A stretch of 64,000 nucleotides of DNA from Diatrype stigma (lineage: Eukaryota > Ascomycota > Sordariomycetes > Xylariales > Diatrypaceae): positions 1 through 64,000 of the forward strand of contig JAKJXP020000113.1 in the NCBI GenBank assembly GCA_022225965.2. The letters are read 5' to 3'. Shown in pieces: positions 12,400 to 26,160 of the stretch (position 1 is the stretch's first letter; each line of letters opens with the position of its first letter). The notes beneath the pieces were generated by a model that saw only the letters and a list, made by a program, of their open reading frames with translations, had not been told where the DNA came from and ran no database searches. The position numbers and the translations under genes are program-made.

Positions 12400-15300
12400 T
12401 TTGGGCGGGTGGGTGTTTGCCGGGGGTATGGCTTAGGTGGTGAGAGGTTTGATGGGCGGTGAGTGACAGACAGCTGACTGCCGACGGTTAACCTGGCTGC
12501 TTGGGTAGATTACAGGTGAGAGGTGAAACCAACGTTGACCAGTCTGGCCAGTGTGCTTGCTTGGCTGGTTGATGATGGTGAACAGACAAACGATGATGAG
12601 GATATATTAGTGTTTCAAGACGTAGCCAGCGTATCGTCTCGAACCATACTGCGTGGCTATCTTATATACCTAGGCATCATGTACCTGGTAGACACGGTGA
12701 ACCACTGCTGCATTAGCTCTGATGGATCACAAGGTAGACAGGCCTGACAAGGTAAAGGGGGTGGTCTTTATCAAGGAGACAAGGAGATTCGGCTACACAT
12801 GCAACTCGGAGGGTACGCGTCCTGCAGCTAGTCTTCGAATCCTGGGCGCTAATCTTTCTGAAATTCGTGTCATCCTACCTGGCAGTGTTCTCATATCGTA
12901 TGAACATGTAAAAGACCTACGTAGCAGTACCTACCTATAGGTATCTAGGTATGTTGTGCTGTGTCGGGAGCTTGCAGCATCTGCGCATCGCCGGCCGGGA
13001 TTTAAACCTGCATATCAACGGCCGGAGGGGCACGTCAATGGGGATGGCGCAGTAGCAGCACCCAGTAGCAGCACACGCTACCACCAAAGTTACAGGGTCT
13101 GCAGGGCTACAGGGGCTACAGGGGCTGCACTGTTACGTCACAGTCATACCTGGTAGCGGCATACCTACCTGTAGGTATAGCCGCATACATCCATGTATGT
13201 AGAGACTCTGTATGTACTGCGGTACGAAGTAGAACCCAGCAGCTTCTTTTCTTCAGGTCGAGATAGTTCTGGGTGGCTTAATTATCCCGCAGTCGTTGCC
13301 AAGGGATAAGAACTCGTCTTTATGCAACAGAAGCCGCGGCTAAACAAGGGGCTAGCTACACTGGGGGTCTGAACCATTAACCTGGTACGGAGTACGGAGT
13401 ATATAGCCTCATGATCTACCTATAAAGTCAGAGAGGCAAGACTAATATCAGCACTGCTAGCGCTGCTACCTAGACCCCTATTTCCAGGTGCGATATCCCG
13501 CTCCGGCATCCCAACGTGTCGAGTGTGTGAGGCTGGATCACGACGCAAAGCTGCAGCTTCTATTTGTTATGTCATTCTGCTTATTTCTGATAGTTCTGCT
13601 TCCCGAAGGACCATTGCCGATCGGATTACGTATATATATAAGCTACACCAAACAACGGTTTCTTGGCATCTCCCGTCTCAGCTCATCACTTACATGCACC
13701 ACCACCTTCTGCATGTACACACCTGATGGACCTGACGACGGTAACGTGTGAAGTGTAGGGCAAGACCCGGCACTCGAAAGGCACCTGGCTATCAAGCACA
13801 GTTATTCGGAAATATTCATTCTCCATGGTTGGGTACTCCTCTTCGTCCAGCAACTGCCTGAACTTTCTAGCCTTTTAACGCTCAACCAAGGGTTGGCACC
13901 TGATAAGCGACCAAGTGATTCGGGATACCTTTGGTAACCCCTGGCTCACTCAGACTCATGTATATTGTCTCCTAGGCTTTTACGAAGTACCCACACCGAA
14001 TATACCGATACTGAGTATACATCAGTCGGTCATGTTTTCGAAGCTGGCCTTGAGAGCTACACAATACGCTGCCAAGCGCAGCGAGATGCTGGACAACAAC
14101 GCACCCGGCATTGAGGTTTAACTAGCAGCCCTGTCGATTCCGTATAAGTCTGTTATTTCTACAATAATAACGCAAGAACAACAATCTAGCGACTAATCAC
14201 TAATCAACCCTCCTTGGCTTGATCACTGCAGTATGCTAGCTGTACGGATTTTACCCAAGACGTTTGCGGCCGCCTTCAAATATCTTCTGCATGTCTACGG
14301 CGATCATCTACAAAGTACTCGGTTGGTTTTGGCACGAATCCCTTGACATCTACCAGGTCAACGCGGTGACACGATGAAGACTCTCAGTCGTTATAATCTT
14401 GGCTCACGGACGGCATTCTACCATCTTCTATCGGCACCGAAATATACCGATCCCCCCTTTGCGGAAGGGGTGTGGCGAGATCGTGCGAACCTCCCTGGAA
14501 GGTGATGTGGAAGATCGACTAGTCTCGATTCCAGCTGGCTTCTACCTGAATGGAAAATGCAGGTTCGAGTAAGACTCAATAAGCTGCATGGAATCCCAAG
14601 ACGATGCCAAGAGCGAATAACGCCGAGATGGATAGAGGATTTCCCCCTCCCGTTATCATGTAGGTTCTGTGACGAAAGACTATGGGGTTAATCCCGCGGC
14701 CACGGTTCGGAGTCCGGAGGTTATAAAGAGTGCCGTGTGCTACTGTCACGCCGCTATGCCAAGAGGAAGAGGAAACACACCACCAGCCTTATGTGAGCAA
14801 TGGAGAAGTCCCATATAAGCATTCGCAACGATTATATTTCGCCCATAAGGCCAAGTAATCCATGCCAAAGCGAACCTCGTGGAGGTGAGACGCTGCGCAC
14901 TATGCCATCAGGGGTAACGGCCTACGAACCAACCCTGCCAGTGTCATTCCGAACCACCTACTGCATATCTATCCTCGAGGCTGGCATACTCGCAAATCAT
15001 CAACCATAATTGGCTAATTCAGGCGAGACTTTTTACATGCTCGTAAAGTTCCTCGCGGACTGTCTGTTGGAGCCTGAAAGGCCGGTTGATGGTATCATCA
15101 ATTATCACCCATCAGCCCTCGAAGGTTTGACGCCAACGATGCTTGACAGATTGGATACTGGAACCAATCAGTTTTCTGCAGGCAATAGATATAACTATGG
15201 GCCTATGCTAACTATCCGACGCGATTGCGCGACGGCCACAACCATGGTATCTCATGGTGGCGGGCGCAATGAAGGGACTAGGAAGCTGATACCCAGCTAA

Positions 15301-17133
15301 CAGTTCTCCTATTGCGACGCTGACTATCGATATATATACATATCCCACGTGTAACCATGCTACGGAGATAGGTTGTCGACTGCACGTTACCTATCACGAA
15401 AACCTGGGGCGTCGTTGATTCGGTATTTCTATTTTCGATGGCATGCTGCAATGCGCCCCGAGCACTACCCAATCTCCAATCTCCAATCTCCAATCCCTAA
15501 TTTTCAGCGTCAAGCATCAGATGCAGAGTGCTAATGCAGAACACTCAGTAGGCAGGTAGCACTCAAGGACAGAGCGGCGCGGGATTCACGGAGAAGCTTT
15601 CACCAGATCCAAGATACCAATTCGATCTCATCTTCGGCTGCGCGGAGCTGTAAGGTGCCGCCTTGGGATTGAACATCCAGGATACATCAGTTCTTTGAAC
15701 CACCCAGTTCCGCCAGCCCGTAGGAAAGAGGGGAGGAAGGACAGAGGAGAGGGCGAGGAGGCAGAGGGGTAGAAGGGCAGTGAAATGTTGCTCCACGTGG
15801 CTGAAATTCGTGAACCCACGAACCACGATGATTCAACAACCACAACCGGAAATGTTTCGTGCCTAAGTAAGACCCTGCAGTGTTCCATCTATTGTAAGAT
15901 GTCGATTCCGGAGCCGCTATGAATGTCTGGACTTGGTCGACACGGGCATCACATGCTGATCAAAGCGAGCTGACAGGATGTCAAGATACCCCTTAACAGT
16001 TGCGGCTTCGATACCACTCCAACATCATTTCCGTTCTTGATATAAACCAGGTAAGGCTCATACTTCTTCAGCTCAGCCGGAGTAATCAAGAATAAAAGGA
16101 TATGCTTCTTGCCCTTAACATTACGGGCCCTACCGTAGACGCCTCCTCTTATATGAATATGTAGGACGAAAAGCAGAGTCTGTGTTACTATCCTGCACGA
16201 CATGTGCTCACGTCCAATGCTCATGGATCATGAATCGTCATTCGTTGATCATCAACTCTGGACGGTACCACTTTGATTATTTGCTCCCCGGTCTAGCTAG
16301 TGATCCAGTTGCCAGCACCCATTAGTTGCATTGCATATGTAGCAGTTGCCCCTTTTGGTAGTGTATCCTTATGACTACCAGCAACCCCTATGAGCCCCTA
16401 TAACTACCACAACTACCCAGCTAAACCACCTGGATCTACAATTCGACTACATCATATTATAGCTTCCACCATATAGTCATCTGCATATGTGGTTGCTCCT
16501 ACTGTGATTCATCCCACTAACTGTAAGGCTTTGCAAGATGTAGCAGGTAGTGCAGCTATTCTCTAGGTGGTGATTGAGTGGTACAAACGTCAGAATGTCG
16601 TATCGGTAGGACACCTCACTTGTATGCCGTCAAAGTGACATAGCATGGTACAGCTAGCAAGACAATAATGCAACCCCCTTACAGGAGAATCCCTCCTTCG
16701 CTACCTACGCAAACCTACATCGGCTCCTCGTATCAGTTAGGTGATGCAGCCGCGGGATAGGGGCCGTGACAGCTGTGTGGAGGCCTGCCAGGCACTGAGA
16801 CTCATTGGCGTGGGATTCCAAGTCATCGATTTGAACCCCCTATGATATGTGCTCTGGTGTTGTGACGGGGTTGCATCGATGGGCCTGCAGACCGAGAAAG
16901 ACAGGATCGACTCTACTCTGCGGCGGGGGGGATCAATAGCCCTTTGCGGGGGGTCAACAAAAGTGGCTATGATGCGTGAGGTCTGTCTACATACGGACAT
17001 AAAAGTTATCAAGTATTTATAGGAAATCGAGCTTCCTCTGCGTAGTACGTTCCTGCCTTGCAGTTGTGAAGCTCACTCGCACGTCACACGGCCACGACAG
17101 GACAGGAACCATCGTCATACCATCATAATCACC
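12400..17133. other. 4.7-kb gene-poor region
   Basis: I find no convincing gene on either strand. All open frames are short, without recognised domains or plausible splice partners. The stretch has scattered TACCTACCTAGGTA-type motifs at 12905-12960 and 13160-13200. Fragments faintly like coding sequence occur at 14600-14700 (plus) and 15949-16224 (minus), neither of which could be supported. Confidence 0.5.
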
Positions 17134-18270
17134 ATGGCGGAAGTCAAACCCTTGAAGAACAAAGTCATACTCATCACAGGCGCCGGGCAGGGCATCGGCG
17201 CGGCTGTGGCCAGGTACATAGCTGCCCGTGGCGCCATTGTGTCGCTGTCGGATATCGTGGCCGACAGGGTGAAGGCCGTCGAGCAGCAGCTCCGGGATAG
17301 GGACGCCGAGTTCCAGGGGTTGTCGCAGGCCGTAGACGTGTGCGATCCCGACTCGGTCAAGAAGTGGGTGGAGGAGACGAAGAGCCAGTTCGGGCGCATC
17401 GATGGCGCCGTCAACAGCGCTGGTGAGTCTACAGGATGATATAGGTATCCAACCGAGGCTTGGAGTTCCTGAGAAGAACAGACACACTCCGCTGCATATC
17501 CCCAATATCATTCGGTGTTATAGGTACAAGAGAGTCTGCGTCTAGTCTGCCTTAGTACTATCTATCTATCCATGATGATACCTAATTGAACCAGCAGCTC
17601 ACCCTTACTCTCCGCTCCGTTCTTCTCCTTGACTACCTTCCGCACCTACCTAGTAGTTAATCGGACTCCTCGCTAACCAACGAGGCAAACCACCCCTGTG
17701 TGAACAATAAAGGTGTACTCCAGAAAGAGGTCGTGTCCTTGACAGAGATCTCGCTAGATGAGTGGAAGCGCGTCATCGACGTCAACCTGACGGGAACCTT
17801 CAACTGTCTGAAGCATGAGCTAGTCGCCATCGCCGACGGCGGGAGTATCGTCAATCTGGCGAGCGTAGCCGGACAGTACGGCATATTGGGTCTGGCGCCC
17901 TACACGGCTTCGAAACACGGTGTGGTCGGACTCACCCGGGTCGCTGCCGCGGATGCGGCGGCGCGGCAAATAAGGGTGAACATCGTATGCCCGTGAGTGA
18001 TCCAGTCCTATCTCTACTTACTCTAACATCTCTTATTCTCCTTCTTCTGGATGACATTGACCTCTCACCCGCAGAGGTGTCACGGATACGGAGATGGGCA
18101 ATGATTTTTATACGAAGGCTGCCGGCCGGCTGCAGGGCAAAATCATATCGCTTCTTCCGGGTCTCCTCAGGCCGGACGATATTGCCGCGTCGATTGCATT
18201 TCTGCTGGGCGATGAGAGCCGGTCCATCACGAGGGCCGTCTATCAGATCGACGGTGGATTCGCTGCTTAG
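17134..18270 (+). CDS. Short-chain dehydrogenase/reductase (classical SDR)
   Basis: Predicted 254 aa with exons 17134-17422, 17713-17992 and 18075-18270. Cofactor motif TGAGQGIG is at residues 15-22. The catalytic set is S147 (NLASVAG), Y160 and K164 (YTASK), followed by GVVGLTR, IRVNIVCPG and the C-terminal YQIDGGFAA. This is a full-length NAD(P)H-dependent oxidoreductase. D39 or nearby (SDIVADR) after the second strand favours NAD over NADP. The 290-bp first intron is long for this window. Its acceptor (AATAAAG) was chosen because it restores NSAGVLQKEV in frame; an extra small exon cannot be excluded. The gene converges with an MFS gene on the other strand. The substrate is unknown. Confidence 0.9.
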
Positions 18271-18842
18271 GAAACTAGTAATGAGTTAGGAGAATCGATC
18301 ATGTCCCTTGAGAAGAGTTGATTTGGCATTTTGCTTGTGTTTGCGTTTCCTGGAAGTCAAATCTTAGTTGTCACTTTACCCCTATTTTATGAATTCGATC
18401 ACAATGTGGGAGGTTGATATCTTTTTCGATAACGCGCCTTCGATTCCCTTGCTCGTGCTCACTTCAGGTATATTTATACACGTCCAGCAATCATGTTCAA
18501 TGGCAGACCTTCAAAACTCTCCGAGGGAGGGCGGTCGGGGGGGAGGCGGGGGGTAAGGACACTCACTGACTTGGGTGATCATCGCAAAGATCGCAACCGG
18601 ATTGCTGCTATCACCAATTACAAAATACCATCTGATGGAGAATCACGGACAGATAGAGGTTTATACACGCATTAAGATACAAAATAGTCTATCTTTAAAA
18701 TCCATAACGCCCATCAAAAACGCCGTATTTAGACGTCGAGGAGTATATAACACAGTGACCTCTCTATGTTACTAGGATATTGCATTTCAGCGAATTTACT
18801 TCTAATCTCACCAGCGTATATGACATATCGTACATTATTCAT
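18271..18842. other. Convergent intergenic region
   Basis: About 570 bp of 3' flanking sequence between the SDR and the MFS gene. No gene was seen. Confidence 0.5.
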
Positions 18843-21197
18843 CTATTCGTTTCGTTCACACTCCCGTTCTTCCTCCCCGCAGCTCTGCTCCGCAGACGGG
18901 AGAAGCGTCTCGGTCTCAGTGTCGATGTCTTCTTCATCATCAATCCGCTTGCTGTTCTCTGGCGGCAAATGCGCCATGAACAGGACGACGAATCCGAGGA
19001 CCGCGAATCCCTGTTGCACTGTTAGTACGGCAAGATGAAAAGAAATGACATTTTGCAGAGTCCGGTCTAGGTAGAGCCGATTGTAATTGGTTCGGCGTGC
19101 ACTCACTGTATTGCAAAAGAACGTTAGACTCGGAGTGCCAGCCTCGGAGAAGGCCGCGAAGATCATGCCGAAAAGGCCCTGGGTCAGCAAAGTCGCCGAG
19201 CTCTCTACGAGCGTGATTCCACTGAGCGCGTCTCTCCTCGAGTGTGGGGGTGTCATTTCGGTCATGACGCCCTTGGCGGCGGGCGCGGAGCCGGATGCAA
19301 ATGGGAGCAGAAAGCCCGCTATGAAGTCGTTGTCAATATACTTAGGCCTTGGTGAGGGGAAGGGCGGATTCGGCGACGCTTACCGAGATACACTTGCCAC
19401 CCGCTGGAGGAAAATCCAGCAAAGAAGGTGACGAGGGAATCGACCACCAGACTCCACCTTACGAAGAACAGGTCGAAACCGGTTCCGGAATCTTCCTCTT
19501 CTACCTCAGGCGATTGTATGGGTTCTTGTTGTACTTCCCCTCCGCCCTCCGCTACATCGAAGTCCTCGGGGTTAATTGGGATGTCGTCGCCATTGTCCTC
19601 ATGTGTGTGGTGCGCCGCTGACTCGTGCGACTGCCCATTGAACCAGTCGCGGCCGACGGATATGATCTTCGGGAACATCAGGATCAAGAAGAGGCCTCGG
19701 ATCAAGGAGTTGCCGAACATCAGATACCCGTTCTCCGTGGTGCTAAAGTTGAAGTCCGAGGTGGCGTACATCTGTAGTAGGATAGGAGCATATCCCGATG
19801 CAAACTAGGAACCCAGCGGGTCAGCATTGCAATTTCAACGGGACCCTTTTTGAAAATCGACCGATGACTTACAACTCCGAGGAAGATGCCTAGGGCGAGA
19901 AACACCAAGCCGTAGTTCTTGATGATCTTGCCAGACTCCAGGCGATATCTGTGAGGTCTAATGATCTTCAGGGGTGCGAAGAAGGCGCTGATACCATTCG
20001 CCGGTCGTTTCTGGGCATCCATCTCTCCCGCGGTTGATTCTGGGAGGAAAAGTGCGCCGTAGATGGTTGATACGACATATAGGAAGAAGGCGACCTCAAA
20101 GGGCCGTCTGATGTTATATACGTCACCGAGAACGCCGCCCACTGCAAACCCGTTAGTCAAAAGAGGTAACGAGTGGTATTGGAATGGAACGCACTTACAA
20201 AGATACCCGAAAGCCGTGCCCAACATGATGGAGCCTTGCAACCTGCCGAAGACAGCGGTCCTATCTCGTGGCGCAACCACCTCACTCACGGCGGTATTGA
20301 GGACGAGCTTACAAGAAACAAGCAATGTTAGCACACTGAGCATACGTGCACAGAACACACATGAATACTGAATAAACAGCACCGCACAGGACACCGCACA
20401 GCATATACGAATAGGGGAAGGAAATCGGTCCCATGAGGAAGGAAAAGGGGGAATGAAATGACAAATACACTTCCATCCCACACCACACCACACCACGTAC
20501 CTGATAGCCCCTAGGCCCGCCAATAATACCAATAGCCTGGCAGATCTGGAAGACGAGCTCGCCGGCACGGCCGCCGACGGAGACGCCAAGGACCTGGGTG
20601 GAGACGCGTATGCCGAGGAGCGAGGTCTGGGAGACGAAAGCCCAGCGCGGGCCCCACAGCTTGATGAAGTAGCCGCACACGAACAGGTTGAAGACGCCGC
20701 TCAGGCTCGTCGACATGCCCAGCACGCTGACCTGCTCCGCCGTCCCCGCGCTGATCTCGCGCCGGTGGCAGCGGTCGCCAACCCCGTCGAAGGGCGGGTG
20801 GTGCGAGTAGAAGATGTCGCACTCCATGAGCCGGAACACGTATATGATGCTGGGTTTCGAATGTCAGCGTCAAGTTCCTTTGGCTTCGTTCGTAATGTGT
20901 TCCGTCCATTGGACCACACGGGGAGAAATGAAGAGAAGGACAAGATAGAACAATGGAAAAGACTTACGGAACCTGAGTGATGCCAAGCGTAAAGGCCATT
21001 AGAAACCCGGCTAGCAAAATGCGGTTGGCGGGCCCAAAGATCGTCTTCGCTGCCGTCTTGGCCACGGTCGCCGTCTCCAAGGCCGCTTTCCCGCTGCTCC
21101 CGCTCCCGCTCCCGCCCCCGTTCCCGTTCCCGTTACCGGTCTCATTCTCGCTTCCATTCCCGATGAGCGGGGTTGTTTCGTCCGCGTCCGCGGCCAT
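18843..21197 (-). CDS. Major facilitator superfamily transporter
   Basis: Predicted 585 aa in seven exons: 21197-20968, 20849-20501, 20307-20199, 20141-19873, 19804-19384, 19318-19107 and 19010-18843. Every junction keeps frame. The protein starts MAADADETTPLIGNG, then a Gly/Asn/Ser-rich tail, then multiple membrane helices. MFS features include VFGRLQGSIMLGTAFGYL, GGVLGDVYNIRRPF and the helix pair before residue 300. A hydrophilic, His/Glu-rich loop of about 60 residues (HESAAHHTHEDNGDD, then EVEEEDSG) separates the two halves. The substrate is unknown. The protein probably sits in the plasma membrane. It converges with the SDR gene. Confidence 0.88.
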
Positions 21198-22687
21198 TTT
21201 CACGAACTAGTTGATTGTGTCAGATGAGCTTCGTATTGACCCCGTACTTTTATCAGACGACGCTGTCTCCGTTCAGCTACACGGCAAGTGGAGAAGGCCT
21301 TCCGATGTAGGCAAGTAGTTCGGCTCTTTGGGCGATTACTGGCCACCTAGCATGATCTAAAAGAGCGATTCCTCTATCGAATTCTCCTATTCCTTCACGA
21401 TCTTGGCTAATAACCAGTTATACACGTGGGAACGAAGGACCGCAAGTTCAGTAGTGAAAGACGATGTCTTCTCTTGTCGAAAGAACAGCGGCGAACGGGT
21501 TACGGTACCTGACCTGGAATATACCACCTGCATTAGGTGCTTTCGACCAGGCCGATTTGGCCGAGTTTTACTGTGGAGATCTTCGGGTGACGCCCGACGA
21601 TAGGAGGGGCGCAGAACATGGGCGGTGAGGGATTGGCCAACTGTCTACCCGTGGACCACACTTCCCGCACTTCCACAGGCCCGCAGATACTAAGGCAGCA
21701 GGGGGGGATGGCTTCGATGGCGACACTTACCTATGTATATACATGATAAGGCAAGCTTGATGCAATACCTGCTCCAGCTTGCTTGCCGTGCTGAATCCAG
21801 TTGGCAGACCAGAATGTCAGTTCGGTAGTTAGATAGGCAGACAGAAGAACTGCCTATCTGCCGGAATACATAAAACACCTTGCCTAGGTATATAGCCTAC
21901 CTCCCATGGCCGTCCAAAAGCTGAGGCATGCATACATAAGTCAATAGAGCGAACATTGGCCACTGGATTGTATATGAAATCGGTCAAGACTGGACTGTAT
22001 GGATTATGGATGGATGCACTATCGATCGTTCAGGTTCCATTTGGGAGAAATCTGTTCCCTTGGGGCTTGGGGATCACGGAATGACAGGTAGAACACAAAA
22101 ACGGCGAATATGCAGTGGAACGGAACCCCTAGTCACCCTAGGTACCTGACAGCCAGAACGCACCTCTCGGTAACCGAACCTTGTTTTAAAGCCGAAGTAA
22201 TGTGTTAGCCGGTGCGATTCTGTCAACTATCGCCAATAGTCCAGGGGCGGGAACGGAGTGGCTCGGGGTTCGGGGCCTGCTGTAATATGCAGGTTAGTAG
22301 TTGGTCTTCCCTATCAATTCAAGTACTTACACATGCAGTAAATGCCGACTTGACCCTTTCCCTTTTTCCTGTCTTTGCTGTGCCGGTGTTGTATTTGAGG
22401 ACATAGACTCGAGGTACTCAGATAGTTATTTCTCCGGATACCAAGTAACTGCATCCTCTGGAGATCCAGCGCTGCATCTGCATCGCATCATATTAGTGGG
22501 CACTGACTGTACTGGACGCCAAGCGAAATCGGACTCCGGGCCATCCCATACCCAAGATACTTATCCAAGATACCCAAGATGATGACATTGGCAAGAAGGC
22601 ATTTATAGACAACCACGGGACGAATATATCCCCATTTCCGTGACGTGGGAGTTAAGTGAAGCAGATCGAGTTCAATTGACCCATTAG
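21198..22687. other. Divergent intergenic region between two MFS genes
   Basis: About 1.5 kb serving two divergent starts. CCTAGGTA-type motifs occur near 21885 and 22137. No gene is recognised. Confidence 0.5.
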
Positions 22688-24457
22688 ATGGCCATCGATA
22701 CGGAAAAGGAGAAGGGGAAGGATGCTGCGCAGCAAGAGAGCCGTCAGGCAGAGTCTCATAGTGAGGAGGCCAGTATTGCCATCAGCGAAACAAACGAGAA
22801 CGTCCAACATGACATTGAAGTCTCCCCAACAAGGCCAATGCAGTCAAGGAGAGATGATAAATGGTTCACAAAAGCATGGACGATCCTCAACTGGATGCCC
22901 GAGAGATGTCGCTACGATGCTGAGAACCCCCCTAGCTTCACTCTTGGGATGAACATCCTGCTTGGCTTTGTGAGACTGCCTTTCTCTTAACTGCAGGAAT
23001 GGCGATTTTCGAGCCTACTGTCTACTATCCATGTTCTAGTAGTTCGCATAGTCAGGACTAACTAATAACTCAAACAGGCTGCGACCTTCACTGTGGCCAA
23101 CCTGTACTATCCACAGCCCATCCTCAACGTCATTGCTGAAGATTTCGGTGTCTCTTACGAGCGTGCCTCCAATGTGGCAGCTTTGTCCCAGGCTGGTTAT
23201 GCTGTTGGGTTGGCCTTCGTGTGCCCCATCGCTGATATGGTACCTCGGCGGCCGTTTATTCTGTTCCTCATCTTCATGACAGCTACCGTTGTGAGCACTA
23301 TGCCTACATACTTGCCTACCTTCCTCTGTGTGCAATATTCCATGATGCTAATGTCAAGCGTGATTGGTTAGTGGTTGGGGCTTTGTCTAACGAACAGCTT
23401 CAGCGTCTTCATTGGTCTTTCTTTCATCTGCGGTGTTGGGTATGTGGTTACCTCCGTACCTGATACTTCCCCATACGTTCACACTTGACTGGACGAGCAA
23501 AACCATTAACCTCCAGGCAGAACTGTCACTCCCCAAGTCATGTTGCCCCTTGTAGGCGACTTGGCTCCATCACATCGAAGGGCAAGTGCGCTCTCTATTG
23601 TGGTGTCTGCACTGGCCCTAGGTCTAATGATCGCCCGTGTTCTGTCAGGGATAGTGGCGAACTACACATCGTGGAGAAATATATATTGGTTCGCATTCGC
23701 TGCACAATGGGCAACACTAGGGACCCTCTTCTTCACACTGCCAGATTATCCTGCCAAGAACAAGGGGCTAGAGTACTTCCACCTCCTCTGGAGCATGGTA
23801 GTCCTTGTCGTCAAAGAGCCTCTTCTGGCACAGGCATGCTTTATGGGCTTTATGCTCAGTGCCGCATTTACAAGCTTCTGGACCACGCTGACTTTCCTTC
23901 TTGCGTCCCCACCATACGAGTTCTCGTCACTGCAGATCGGACTGTTTGCATTCATTGGGATCGCAGTGATACTGTTGGCACCAGTGTGGTCACGACTCAT
24001 CACTGACCGGTTTGTCCAGCTCTTTTCAGTGATCCTAGGCTTGTCTATCGATCTTGTGGGCATCGTTGTTGGCACATTCACTGGTACTTTCACCATAGGG
24101 GGACCTATCGTCCAGGCTATCATGATGGACACAGGGGCTAACTTTGCACATACTGCCAACCGGAGTAACGTGTACAACCTGGATGCCAAAGCCAGGAACA
24201 GGGTGAACACGGCTTACATGGTCTTTGCCTTTGCTGGACAGTTAACGGGTACCGCAGTGGGAAATCGACTGTATGCTGAGGGTGGATGGGTCTGGAGCGG
24301 CAGTTGCAATATCGCGTTCATCGGTTCGGCACTCATCGTTGCGTTCGTCAGAGGCCCTAGAGAAGGAGGCTGGGTGGGATGGTCTGGGGGCTGGAGTGTG
24401 CGAAGACACGACCTTAAGCCAAACCCTACGGCCGGACCTTGTGCAACAAGAAGCTAG
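22688..24457 (+). CDS. Major facilitator superfamily transporter (MFS_1)
   Basis: Predicted 499 aa with exons 22688-22969, 23078-23290, 23372-23439 and 23521-24457. The hydrophilic N-terminus of about 85 residues is followed by FTVANLYYPQPILNVIA, the typical first helix of a bacterial-like MFS_1 subgroup. Next come SQAGYAVGLAFVCPIAD with a PRRP loop, TVTPQVMLPLVGDLAP with a HRRASALSIVVS motif, and a second half ending in NTAYMVFAFAGQLTGTAVGN. It looks intact, with about 12 helices. The substrate is unknown. It is divergent from the other MFS gene, so the two may share a promoter region, but they are not close relatives. Confidence 0.88.
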
Positions 24458-26160
24458 AAACGAAATATAACGTGTGGCTACTATCTAGGGCCGCACTTGA
24501 GCTGGACCATCATGTCTGACCAAGTCTCTGCTGTGTTGATTTTCTGCACCACCTTGTGCCAGACATATCAGGATGTATGTGCGGGCTCTGTTCATTGTCA
24601 CCATAAAGCCTCATGATGGGGGCAGGCTTAAGACAAGGCGATACCTAGGTACTGCTGATTAGTACCGCATCTTATACCTGCATCGGGATACTTAGATACC
24701 TAGACAGGCAGGCAGCCAGCCGGCGAGGCAAACAATACCTAGGTACCTGGGTAGTCAGATCGTTGGGGCTAGCCCACACCGATTCCCGCATGCTAATATT
24801 CAATAACTCTGTCGGCCACTTTTTACTGGCCGGCAGAGTCTTCCGCGGTATCCGCCGGCGGGTCCGGGCCTCAGCGTTTGTGTGTCGGCCCCGATCCCAA
24901 CGTCTACCGACTCCTGATCCCGGCCTTTACCGGCCCCGTCCCAACGTTCACTAATATCCATGCCAGATCTACTGCCCAAACTGTCTACTGACACCTACTT
25001 CCTACTCCCCGTTTCCATGCCTATCTCAAATTGTTTCTGGGGTTCCAGTGCATACGTTGTTAATTCCCAACATAGTTCGCTTCAAACCTGCTCTTTGCTT
25101 AGAAAAAACAACAGCTCCCTGATACGTTATACCTATTGAACTAAACAATGACTTAGTTCCTACGCCCCCCCAGCGACATCATATCATATCCGTTATTCTT
25201 CCCATGTCCTTTCAAAAGCTAGCCCTTCATCCCCGCTTTTCCTTCACCCTGACAAGAGGTTCGTCAACAAGCAAGTTTTCACACGTGTAGCCTGAGCCCT
25301 GCACTTCTTCCGATCGTTTTGATCAGTTTGATTCTCTTCCGAAGCTGACTAGCGGCGGTTATTATATGCTACGCATTGATATCTTGTTGACAAATAAAGA
25401 AGACCTACCTCGTATAAGAGACTTGCCGCTCTAGCTAATTACCTCGTATGTATTACAATCATGTTGTAAACATACATGATAAATCCAAGCCTAAGATCAT
25501 TGGATGGCTCATTGTCGTTCCCGTGTCTTCAGTGTTCCCGCCCCTGTAGCATTTACCTCCGTAGTGCCCATCCCGGCAGTGTCCGGTCCTGTAGCCCCGT
25601 GTCCGTCCCTGTATATAGCCCCGTGCCCGCCCCTAAAGCCCCGTGCCCGCCCCTATAGTCCGGGATCCGCAATACCTAGCTCCGTCACACTTGCCTCCGT
25701 TGTCCTGGTCGCGGCAGTGCGTACGTACAATGCAGTACCTTCCCGTCTAGCCACTGCGTACCTAGCCCTTAGCCCCCAGGGTGCTTACTTCGTGGACCTA
25801 TCCCGCTTCAGTACTGTTTGTCTGCAGCCCTTATCCCCCAGAGTACTTACTTCGTGGTCCTAACCTTCCGCAGTACTGTTCTCTGTAGCCCTTACCCCCC
25901 ACCCCCCAGAGTACTTACTGCTCTTACTTCGTGGTCCTGCCCTCTGTAGGATTTCCCTCTGCAGTTCTTATTCCCCAGGGTGTTTGGTCCCTGGTCCTAC
26001 TCTTCATACTGCTTGTCTTGTGGTTCACACGTCAACAAAGCTTGCCTTGTGATTCCCACCTCCACCCAATCCCATCTCATTGCACCCATTCCATCTCCGC
26101 ATCCTATCGAAAGGTTTGCAAATCCCCATTCGCCATCGGTGTTTCGCCATCGGTGTTACA
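24458..26160. other. Intergenic region with C/T-rich degenerate repeats
   Basis: CCTAGGTACC motifs lie at 24640-24745. Degenerate pyrimidine-rich repeats at about 25550-25930 contain CCCCGTGCCCGCCCCTA and CCCAGAGTACTTACTTCGTGG. No gene was supported. Confidence 0.5.

Noticed and set aside
14590..14700. Plus-strand stretch TPRWIEDFPLPLSCRFCDERLW resembling a zinc-binding segment
   Set aside because: Only one CxxC and no second pair or in-frame continuation; stops follow closely.
15949..16224. Minus-strand frame with GRARNVKGKKHILLFLITPA, faintly like the end of a DEAD-box helicase core
   Set aside because: Only about 30 residues match loosely, with no helicase motifs around it. Too weak to annotate without a database search.
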